A stretch of DNA of 64,000 nucleotides. Origin: an uncultured bacterium (GTDB lineage: Bacteria; Bacillota; Clostridia; Oscillospirales; Oscillospiraceae). The position numbers and the translations under genes were made by a program. Under the pieces are notes generated by a model. The model was not told the origin of the DNA, did no database searches, and saw only the letters and a program-made list of their open reading frames with translations. The stretch lies in NCBI GenBank assembly GCA_946548895.1, contig CAMNQF010000006.1:62001-126000 (forward strand), in the 5' to 3' direction. The stretch's first letter is position 1. Each line of letters begins with the position of its first letter. Positions 35,471 through 43,132 of this stretch are shown here, piece by piece.

Positions 35471-35515
35471 GCTTTCGTTTCCTGAACATCAGAGACTGAT
35501 CGGGAGGAACGCTTC

Positions 35516-38398
35516 ATGAAAAAACCCTACATATGGCGGGGACTTTGCACCCTCCTGGTGCTTGTGTTTTCCCTGACCATGTTTGGCCAAAGCCTGGCAT
35601 TCACCCGGGAGGGGGATGTGAACCTGTTCCTGGGAACCCTGCCCCCTGCCGTCCAGGTCACCGGCGACACTAATTACTACCCCTCCAGCTATGCCTCCAT
35701 GGACGAGATGCGCGCCGCCCTGAAGGATTACCTCATCGAGAGCCAGGAGGAGGGCAGCGTACTGCTGCGCAATGAGAACAATGCGCTTCCCCTGGCCTCC
35801 AATGCCAGCGTAACGCTGTTCGGCTTTGCCGCCGCCACCCCTGTCTACCACGGCGGCTCCGGCGGCCCGCCCAACGATGGCATCAACCTCTACGACGCCA
35901 TGAAGGAGGAGGGTTTCCAGGTCAACGAGACGGTGTACAACGCCATTGTAGCGGCCAACGGTGCCCGCACCAAGACCGGCCTCATCGGTGAGATCCCCGC
36001 CAGCGCCTACGCCGGGACGGAGAGCTCTTATGCCGCCAGCTACAACGACGCCGCCATTTATGTCATGAGCCGCTTCGGCGGCGAGGAGGGCGACCTGAAC
36101 CACGGCCTCCAGGACGACTGGCAGGAAGGTCCCGCCGGTGTACCCGAGCTGGCCCTCCACCAGGAGGAAATCGACACCCTTAACATGATTAAGGACTCCG
36201 GCAAATTCGGCAGGATCATCGTAGTGCTCAACTCTGGCTACGCCATGGATCTGGGCTGGCTGGCGGACTATGGTGTGGACGCCTGCCTGTGGATTGGATA
36301 CCCCGGCAATTATGGCATGACCGGTGTGGCCCGCCTGCTGGGCGGTCAGGCCGACCCCTCTGGCCGCAACGCCATCACCTACGCCGCCGACTCCCTCAGT
36401 TCCGCCGCCATGCAGAATGCCGGCGACTTTACCTTCGACAACCTCACCGGCTTGTACAAGAACAAATACCTGGTGTACGCCGAGGGCATCTACGTGGGCT
36501 ATAAGTATTATGAGACCCGCTATCAGGATCAGGTGCTGGGCATCAACAACGCCAATGGTCCCAAGGGTGTGTACACCAGCCGTGACGGCGCGTGGAATTA
36601 CGCCGATGAGATGGTGTTTACCTTTGGCGCGGGCAAGAGCTATGCCGGCTTTACCCAGGAGCTGCTGAACGTGGATTGGGACAAATCCAGTCACATGGTC
36701 ACCGCCCAGGTGAAGGTGACCAACAACGGCGCACCCAACTATTCCGGCAAGAGCAAGGACGTGGTGCAGCTCTATGTCCAGCTCCCCTACGAGCCGGGGC
36801 AGGCGGAAAAGAGCGCTATCCAGTTGGCTGATTTCGCCAAGACCTCCGCCCTGGCAGCGGGGGAGAGCGAGACGGTGACGTTGGAGTTCTCCGACTATAT
36901 TTTCGCCACCTATGACAGCTCCGCTGCCAACGGGGCGGACAGCTCCAAGACGGGCTGCTATGTGTTTGACCCCGGCGAGTACTACTTCGCCATCGGCAGC
37001 GACGCCCACGACGCGCTGAACAACGTGCTGGCCGCCCGGGGCGTCACCGGGATGTTCGATGCTGAGGGGAATCCTGTGGAAGGCGATGCGTCCAAGGCCC
37101 ACAAAGACGGGCTGGCCAGCCTGGACAATACGACTTATGCGGTCTCCCCCTACACCGGGGAGGTGGTGTCCAACCACTTTGAGGACCGGGACATCAACTA
37201 TTTCATTCCCGGTTCCGTAACCTATCTGACCCGCGCCGACTGGAATACATTCCCCGAGACGGTAGCCAGTCTCACCGCGACCCCGGAGATTCAGGATCTG
37301 ATGGAGAACTTCCAGTATGAGAAGCCCTCTGACGCCCCCGACATCTCCGCGTACAAGTACAAGCAGGACAACGGCATTTCTTTCATTGAGATGAAGGACG
37401 CGGCCTTTGACGATCCCAAGTGGGAGGAGTTCATCGACCAGCTCACGCCCAGCGAACTGGCCCAGATCACCGGCGACAAGATGGGCCTGGATATGATTGA
37501 AAGCATCGATTTCCCCGCCTACGCCGGTGGCGATGGCCCAGACGGCCACCAGGGCGGTGTGCTGTTTAACGCGGAAATGGCAGCCACCTCCACCTTTAAC
37601 AAGGAGATGCTGAAGCTCCGGGGCGAGTTCTTTGCCGAGGAGAGCTACTGGATCGGCTTCCGCCACATCTACTCCCCCGGTGGAAACATCCACCGCACCC
37701 CCTACTCCGGCCGCAATTTCGAGTACTACAGTGAAGACGCCAACATGAGTTATATCTGCGGTGAAATCCAAACCAAGGCCATGGCCGACCGGGGCTGCGC
37801 GGGTACCTTCAAGCACTTCTGCGGCAACGATCAGGAGACCAACCGCCACGGTGTAGCCACCTTCATGACCGAGCAGACCTACCGTGAGGGTCCCCTGCGG
37901 GGCTTCGAGGGCGGGCTCCAGGCCGGGCACAGCATGGCCACCATGACCGCCTACAACCGCATCGGCTGCGTGCCCACCGCCAGCGACTACGAGACCATGA
38001 CCACCGTGCTGCGGGGTGAGTGGGGCTTCACCGGCATCAACATGACCGACAGCTCCAAGGACTCCGCCAGCTATATGGGTACCGCCGACGCCATTCAGGC
38101 GGGCACCTGTCAGTTCAATAACGACCCTGGCCGCGTGCCTGAGGCATCCAACCTGCTGGTGAAGGACAAGGATGGCTTTATCTGGGGCAAGCTCCGGGAG
38201 GTGGCCAAGTATTACCTCTACACCATGAGCCGCTCCAATTTGGTGAACGGTTTGAGCAAGACGGAGACGGTGCAGAACTACACCCCGTGGTGGAAGCCCG
38301 CCCTCACCGGGCTGAATGCTGCCATCGGCGTGTTGACTGCGGGCACTGCGGTACTGTATGTCCTGTCCGAGATCAAATCCAGGAAGGGGGGCAAATAA
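35516..38398 (+). CDS. GH3 glycosidase, domain-permuted, membrane-anchored (copy 3)
   Basis: 960 residues. N-terminal membrane segment (about 5-22), then the sandwich domain (EGSVLLRNENNALPL), fibronectin-III-like domain after FGAGKSYAGFTQ, TIM barrel with NIHRTPYSGRNFEYYSED, KHFCGND and nucleophile Asp845 in INMTDSSKDS, and a final membrane helix after TPWWKPA (about 925-950). It differs from copies 1, 2, 4 and 5 in having a SSKDS context after the nucleophile, shared with copy 6. AGGAGGAA lies 45 bases after the lipoprotein stop. Followed by a small membrane protein gene one base later, a pairing repeated with copy 6. Confidence 0.9.
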   Translation: MKKPYIWRGLCTLLVLVFSLTMFGQSLAFTREGDVNLFLGTLPPAVQVTGDTNYYPSSYASMDEMRAALKDYLIESQEEGSVLLRNENNALPLASNASVTLFGFAAATPVYHGGSGGPPNDGINLYDAMKEEGFQVNETVYNAIVAANGARTKTGLIGEIPASAYAGTESSYAASYNDAAIYVMSRFGGEEGDLNHGLQDDWQEGPAGVPELALHQEEIDTLNMIKDSGKFGRIIVVLNSGYAMDLGWLADYGVDACLWIGYPGNYGMTGVARLLGGQADPSGRNAITYAADSLSSAAMQNAGDFTFDNLTGLYKNKYLVYAEGIYVGYKYYETRYQDQVLGINNANGPKGVYTSRDGAWNYADEMVFTFGAGKSYAGFTQELLNVDWDKSSHMVTAQVKVTNNGAPNYSGKSKDVVQLYVQLPYEPGQAEKSAIQLADFAKTSALAAGESETVTLEFSDYIFATYDSSAANGADSSKTGCYVFDPGEYYFAIGSDAHDALNNVLAARGVTGMFDAEGNPVEGDASKAHKDGLASLDNTTYAVSPYTGEVVSNHFEDRDINYFIPGSVTYLTRADWNTFPETVASLTATPEIQDLMENFQYEKPSDAPDISAYKYKQDNGISFIEMKDAAFDDPKWEEFIDQLTPSELAQITGDKMGLDMIESIDFPAYAGGDGPDGHQGGVLFNAEMAATSTFNKEMLKLRGEFFAEESYWIGFRHIYSPGGNIHRTPYSGRNFEYYSEDANMSYICGEIQTKAMADRGCAGTFKHFCGNDQETNRHGVATFMTEQTYREGPLRGFEGGLQAGHSMATMTAYNRIGCVPTASDYETMTTVLRGEWGFTGINMTDSSKDSASYMGTADAIQAGTCQFNNDPGRVPEASNLLVKDKDGFIWGKLREVAKYYLYTMSRSNLVNGLSKTETVQNYTPWWKPALTGLNAAIGVLTAGTAVLYVLSEIKSRKGGK

Positions 38399-38399
38399 G

Positions 38400-38807
38400 A
38401 TGAAGCGCTTGTTCCAAGACGCGAAACCGGGCTTTTGGTTGAGCGCGGCTGCCGCAGTTATTGCCCTGGCAGGGGCTGCGGCTTACGTGATCATCTACAT
38501 GGCCACCGCCGCCGAGACGGTGGACCGGGTGTTCTCCTGGCTTACCTTTGGACTGGCGCTGGGCGGTGCGGTCATTACCCTGGCGGGTGAGACGCTGCGG
38601 CTCCCTTTCACCCCCATCCTGGGCGGGGCCTGCTTCTCCGTGGCCCTAGCCAACCATCTGGTGGAAACCGCTTACCCCCTGGCCGATGTACTCACCGGCG
38701 TGCCCTTCTTCGGGGGAAATCCCACCTTGGCCATTGCCTTTTCCGTGGTGTTCGGTGTGGCCGCCATCCTCAATGTGGCCGGCGCTTTCATGGCCCACCG
38801 CAAATAA
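38400..38807 (+). CDS. Small four-helix membrane protein paired with GH3 copy 3
   Basis: 135 residues from the ATG one base after the GH3 stop (TAAGATG); the GH3 3' end supplies GGAAGGGGGG as ribosome site. About four hydrophobic helices (13-35, 48-70, 75-95, 108-130) and a short basic C-terminus. It is a paralogue of the protein at 49095: both have a charged N-terminus, four helices and a central FTPILGGACFSVALANH / FAPFVPTAFYAAAFGV segment. No known family. Position argues for a role with the membrane-bound GH3, for example assembly, stability or sensing. Confidence 0.8.
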   Translation: MKRLFQDAKPGFWLSAAAAVIALAGAAAYVIIYMATAAETVDRVFSWLTFGLALGGAVITLAGETLRLPFTPILGGACFSVALANHLVETAYPLADVLTGVPFFGGNPTLAIAFSVVFGVAAILNVAGAFMAHRK

Positions 38808-38823
38808 TTCTCTGGCTTCTCAG

Positions 38824-38848
38824 CCCTCCCCGGCTATGGCAGGGAGGG
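38824..38848. repeat. Intercistronic hairpin
   Basis: CCCTCCC (38824-38830) pairs with GGGAGGG (38842-38848). No T tract follows. It may stabilise mRNA ends inside the operon. Confidence 0.55.
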
Positions 38849-38881
38849 TGGGAACGATATAAAAAATTGGAGGAAAACGCT

Positions 38882-40012
38882 ATGAAAATGAAGAAACTCT
38901 TGGCCGCCGTCCTGTCGGCGCTGATGCTGGTCTCCCTGCTGGCCGCCTGCGGCGGCAGCCCCAGTAGCAATTCCCAGGCCCCCTCCGAGGAGCCCTCCCA
39001 GCCCACCGAGGGCGGCAGCAAGACCTACCAGTTCTGGGGCACCTATGAGGAGTCCGGCGAGAACGCCTCCATGCTGAACGCCGCGTTTCTGCTGAACCTG
39101 AATGAGGACGGCACCGCCGTGGCGGATAAATATATGTTTGCCAACTTCGACGCCTCCGACGCGGCCACCAACCCCACCTTCACTGCCAGCTATATGTCCG
39201 GCACCTGGAAGGAAGTAGAGAAAGATGGCGTGGCCTGCCTCCAGATCAAGCTGGCCTATGTGGACGAGGCGGGCACTGAGTCCAACTCCCAGACTGCCTA
39301 CGCCTACGATGTGGCCGGGGTGTACTCCTTCGACCTGACCTTCCCCGTGGTGCCCGGGATGTCCTACACCCGCGTGGCTTCTATGGAGGGCAAGGAGGGC
39401 CAGACCTACGCCGACGCCAACGCCTTCATCCAGGCCTATAAGCAGGAGTTCACTGCCCCCGAGAATGTGGGTACCTTCACCGATGCGGATAACAACGGTA
39501 CCGCCTACCTCCAGGCCGACGGCACTGTGCTGGTTTACGCCGGCTATGACAAGTTTGCCGACGGCACCTGGTCCCTGGCCGACGGGGCTATCGCCATCAC
39601 CCTGGGCGGCGAGAGTGTAGACGTGACCATGGACGGTAATAAGGCCACCTTCTCCACCGAGCGAAACCTGGGCGATGGCAACACCACCAGCTACACGTTC
39701 GTCTGCGAGGACATCTCCGCCCTGTCCGCCCCCGAGGCTCCCGCCAACGGCGGCGAGGAACCCGCTGAGGAGGGTATCGCCTCCTACGAGGCCGGCGGCC
39801 TGGTGCTGGTGCTGCTGGACGACACCAACATGAAGGTCAAGTACCCCGAGTACGGCATGGAGCGGGACGGCTTCACCTACGTGCTGGACGGCGACACTCT
39901 GACCGTTACCGCCCCCGGAGAGGACGTGCTGGGCGCGTTTGGCCAGATCTGGACCGCCATGGGCGGCGAAACCTGGACCATCGACGGCAGCACCGCCACC
40001 AAGGCCGGGTAA
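38882..40012 (+). CDS. Lipoprotein of unknown function
   Basis: 376 residues from ATG 38882 behind TTGGAGG. Lipobox LAAC (Cys23), then a Ser/Pro/Glu linker. The mature part appears to hold two or three beta-rich repeats with strands such as KTYQFWGTYEESGENASML, GTAYLQADGTVLVYAGYDKFADGTW and GLVLVLLDDTNMKVKY, reminiscent of lipocalin-like carbohydrate or ligand sensors. No catalytic motif. It sits within the GH3 operon and is followed by a terminator. Possibly a glycan-binding surface protein (inference). Confidence 0.75.
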   Translation: MKMKKLLAAVLSALMLVSLLAACGGSPSSNSQAPSEEPSQPTEGGSKTYQFWGTYEESGENASMLNAAFLLNLNEDGTAVADKYMFANFDASDAATNPTFTASYMSGTWKEVEKDGVACLQIKLAYVDEAGTESNSQTAYAYDVAGVYSFDLTFPVVPGMSYTRVASMEGKEGQTYADANAFIQAYKQEFTAPENVGTFTDADNNGTAYLQADGTVLVYAGYDKFADGTWSLADGAIAITLGGESVDVTMDGNKATFSTERNLGDGNTTSYTFVCEDISALSAPEAPANGGEEPAEEGIASYEAGGLVLVLLDDTNMKVKYPEYGMERDGFTYVLDGDTLTVTAPGEDVLGAFGQIWTAMGGETWTIDGSTATKAG

Positions 40013-40044
40013 GCGGCGCATAGAAGAAAGCCGAAACCCAACGC

Positions 40045-40086
40045 AAAAAAGGCTCCAGGCCAGCTCGCTCGCCTGGGGCCTTTTTT
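40045..40086 (+). terminator. Terminator inside the GH3 operon
   Basis: A 16-bp stem (40045-40060 with 40071-40086, one G-U pair) ends in TTTTTT. The next gene's AAGGAG site starts at 40091, leaving no room for a promoter, so GH3 copy 4 probably depends on read-through or a promoter within the lipoprotein gene. Confidence 0.85.
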
Positions 40087-40104
40087 AGAAAAGGAGCGTT
40101 ATTG

Positions 40105-43059
40105 ATGAAGAAAAAAGGCAGCCTGCTGTGGACCATCCTCACGGTAATCACCGCCCTGCTACTGGTGGTGTGCATCGTGGCCATCCCTGTCACCAACGCA
40201 TTTGCCACTGCCATCAACGTGGCCCTGGGGGCTAAGACCCAGGAAGTCATCCCTGACCCCGATGCCAAGATCTATTTCTGGAGCGATTACGAGAACGAAG
40301 ACGACCTTGTGGCCTTTGAAAAGCAGCTGTGCCATGACATTGAGGCGGAGGGCGCGGCTCTGCTGGTCAACCGGGACAATACCCTGCCTCTGGCCGAGGG
40401 CACCAAGTTCACCCCCTTCTCCCAGTCCAGCTTCAACCTGCTGTACGGCGGCACCGGCTCCGGCCAGGTGTCCGCCAACGACGCCATCTCCCTCAAAGCG
40501 GCGCTGGATGGGGTATTCGGTGAAAACTCCGTCAACCCGGAACAGTGGAAGTTCTACGCTGGGGCGGGGTACAAACGTGTGAACGCCGACACCACCGGTG
40601 GCAATCAAGCTCAGTATCGCATCAATGAGGTGCCATGGAGTGAGTACGGTGCCGTGGCCACCACTTGGAACCAGTACGGCGATGTGGCCCTGGTAGTGCT
40701 GGCCCGATCCGGCGGCGAGGGGGCGGACCTGCCCTCCGGTCTGCCCGAGCTGGAGCCTTACATGACCGGCGGTGACTATCTGCGTCTGTGCAAAGAGGAG
40801 ATTGAGATGCTGGAAAACCTGGAGCAACTCAAGGAACAGGGCATATTCAAGAAAATCGTCGTATTGCTCAACTCCTCCAACACCCTCCAGCTGGACTTCG
40901 TGGACGATTACGGCATCGACGCGGTGCTGTGGATCGGCGATGTGGGCATGACCGGCATCACCGCCGTGGCCGATATCCTGGCGGGCAAGGTGAATCCCTC
41001 CGGCCGCATTGTGGACACCTTCCTCAAGGACAATCACTCCTCTCCCGCCATGCAGAACTTCGGTGCGTACCCCTACACCAACGGCGCGGATTACGACGTG
41101 GCCACCGCCCAGAATAACACCGACCCCGGCATCGGCAAGTGCAACCGGGACTACGTGGTGTACCAGGAGGGCATCTACGTGGGCTATCGTTACTACGAAA
41201 CCCGGTACGAGGACTATGTACTGGGCCAGGGCAACGCTGGGGAGTACAGCTATGACAACGACGTGGCGTTCCCCTTCGGCTCAGGCCTGAGCTACACCAC
41301 CTTCGAGTACTCCAACTTCTCCGTTCAGGAGCAGGGCGATACCTTCCAGGTGGAGGTGGACGTGAAGAACACCGGCGCGGTGGACGGCAAGCACACTGTG
41401 CAGATCTACTTCCAGTCTCCTTACACCCAGTATGACATCGACAACCAGGTGGAGAAGGCTGCCGTGGAGCTGTGCGGCTTCGACAAGAAGTTCATCGCCG
41501 CAGGGGACACCGAGCACTTCACCATTACGGTGGAGAAGGAAGACCTGACCTCCTATGACCACATGAACGCCAAAACCTATATCCTGGAGGACGGCGACTA
41601 CTACTTCACCGTGGGCAGGGACGCCCATGACGCTATCAACAACATCTTGGCCGCCAAGGGTGCGGATCAAAGCCGCATGACCGCCGCCGGCAATGCCGGG
41701 CTGGCCTCCAAGTGGAACAACCCCACCTTCGACAAGACCACCTATGCCGTGTCCTCCGTCACTGGCCTGCCTATTACCAACCTTTTTGAGGACGCCGACC
41801 TGAACAAGTACGACGGCGTAGAGGGTCAGACCATCACCTACCTGACCCGGAACGACTGGACGGGCACCTTCCCCTCTACTGTCTCGCTGAAGATCACCGA
41901 TCAGATGTGGAAGGACGGCTTGTCCCACAACGAGGCGGATCGGGTGGCCATGGTGGAAACCGCCAAGAATCGATATTGGTCTGATGCCACGATGCCCAAG
42001 ATGGGTGTGTCCGGCACACTCAGCGCCAGTATGTTCGCTGAGACTGAGGCGGACGATCCCTCCTGGAGCGACCTCATCAGCCAGATTCCTTACAGCGAGA
42101 TGACCAATCTCATCTACAACGGCTTCCATCTCACCCAACCGGTGCCCTCCATCAGCCTGCCCGGCACCAACGATGAGAACGGCCCCCAGGGATTCACCAA
42201 GAGCCTGATGGGCGGCTCCTCCGCCATGGCCTATACCTCTGAGGACGTGATGGCCGCTACCTTCAATCTGGAGCTCATCGAGAACATGGGCAAGTGCATC
42301 GGCGAGGATTTCCTCCACGCCACTGACGATTCCGGCACCGTGTTCTCCGGCATCTACGGCCCGGGGGCCAATATCCACCGTACCCCCTATTCCGGGCGCA
42401 ATTTTGAATATTATTCCGAGGACGGCTGGCTGTCCGGCCGGGTTGCCGCCGTGGAGGTGGCCGCCATCCAGGACCGGGGTGTGTATGTCTTTACCAAGCA
42501 CTTTGCCCTCAACGACCAGGAGGAGGGGCGCTACGGCATCTCCACCTGGTCCAACGAGCAGGCCATCCGCGAGCTGTATCTGGAGGGCTTTGAGGGCAGC
42601 GTAGCCCGGGGCGGCGGCATGGGCGTGATGAGCTCCTTCAACCGCCTGGGCGTTACCTGGAGCGGGGCCCACCACGGCCTGATGACCGGCGTCCTCCGGG
42701 ACGAGTGGGGCATGAAGGGCGCGGCCATCACCGACTGCTCCGTTATGGCCTCCTACATGGACTACCGGCTGGGTGTGCTGGCGGGGCAGGATCTGTGGGA
42801 CGGCTACAGCATGGGGATGGAAACCCTGGACGGGCTGGACAACGACCCCGCAATTGTTTCCGCCGTGCAGAACGCTGTCAAGCATATCGCCTACTCCATC
42901 ACGCATAGCCACGCCATGAACGTGGGCAACGCCACCGTGCGTACCATTACCCCCTGGTGGCAGATGGCCATCTACGCCGCCACAGGCGTGATGGCGGTAC
43001 TCACGGCGGGCAGCGTGTTTATGCTGATTCGCAGTAAAAAGAAAGTGAAGAACGGCTGA
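40105..43059 (+). CDS. GH3 glycosidase, domain-permuted, membrane-anchored (copy 4)
   Basis: 984 residues from the ATG (a TTG precedes it). N-terminal membrane segment (about 7-28), sandwich domain (EGAALLVNRDNTLPL), fibronectin-III-like domain after FGSGLSYTTFEY, TIM barrel with NIHRTPYSGRNFEYYSED, KHFALNDQEEG and nucleophile Asp877 in AAITDCSVMASYMDYRLG, and a C-terminal membrane helix after TPWWQMA. It is closely similar over its full length to the next gene (shared YVVYQEGIYVGYRYYETRYE, KAAVELCGFDKK, and the whole barrel). The pair arose by tandem duplication. Same likely reaction: release of a terminal beta-linked sugar. Confidence 0.92.
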   Translation: MKKKGSLLWTILTVITALLLVVCIVAIPVTNAFATAINVALGAKTQEVIPDPDAKIYFWSDYENEDDLVAFEKQLCHDIEAEGAALLVNRDNTLPLAEGTKFTPFSQSSFNLLYGGTGSGQVSANDAISLKAALDGVFGENSVNPEQWKFYAGAGYKRVNADTTGGNQAQYRINEVPWSEYGAVATTWNQYGDVALVVLARSGGEGADLPSGLPELEPYMTGGDYLRLCKEEIEMLENLEQLKEQGIFKKIVVLLNSSNTLQLDFVDDYGIDAVLWIGDVGMTGITAVADILAGKVNPSGRIVDTFLKDNHSSPAMQNFGAYPYTNGADYDVATAQNNTDPGIGKCNRDYVVYQEGIYVGYRYYETRYEDYVLGQGNAGEYSYDNDVAFPFGSGLSYTTFEYSNFSVQEQGDTFQVEVDVKNTGAVDGKHTVQIYFQSPYTQYDIDNQVEKAAVELCGFDKKFIAAGDTEHFTITVEKEDLTSYDHMNAKTYILEDGDYYFTVGRDAHDAINNILAAKGADQSRMTAAGNAGLASKWNNPTFDKTTYAVSSVTGLPITNLFEDADLNKYDGVEGQTITYLTRNDWTGTFPSTVSLKITDQMWKDGLSHNEADRVAMVETAKNRYWSDATMPKMGVSGTLSASMFAETEADDPSWSDLISQIPYSEMTNLIYNGFHLTQPVPSISLPGTNDENGPQGFTKSLMGGSSAMAYTSEDVMAATFNLELIENMGKCIGEDFLHATDDSGTVFSGIYGPGANIHRTPYSGRNFEYYSEDGWLSGRVAAVEVAAIQDRGVYVFTKHFALNDQEEGRYGISTWSNEQAIRELYLEGFEGSVARGGGMGVMSSFNRLGVTWSGAHHGLMTGVLRDEWGMKGAAITDCSVMASYMDYRLGVLAGQDLWDGYSMGMETLDGLDNDPAIVSAVQNAVKHIAYSITHSHAMNVGNATVRTITPWWQMAIYAATGVMAVLTAGSVFMLIRSKKKVKNG

Positions 43060-43072
43060 TCCACCGCAATCC

Positions 43073-43119
43073 GGCGGGCCGAGGGCTGGGACCTGTGCCC
43101 GCGGCCCGCCCATTTTTAT
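43073..43119 (+). terminator. Terminator between GH3 copies 4 and 5
   Basis: GGCGGGCCG (43073) pairs with CGGCCCGCC (43102-43110), with an inner GGGC/GCCC stem, followed by ATTTTTATT. The ribosome site of the next gene begins almost at once, again implying read-through. Confidence 0.75.
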
Positions 43120-43132
43120 TAGGAGGCCAGTT

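Noticed and set aside
35489-37930. 813-residue minus-strand reading frame over GH3 copy 3
   Set aside because: Antisense shadow: low-complexity Val/Gly/His sequence with no motif, while the plus strand has a full GH3.
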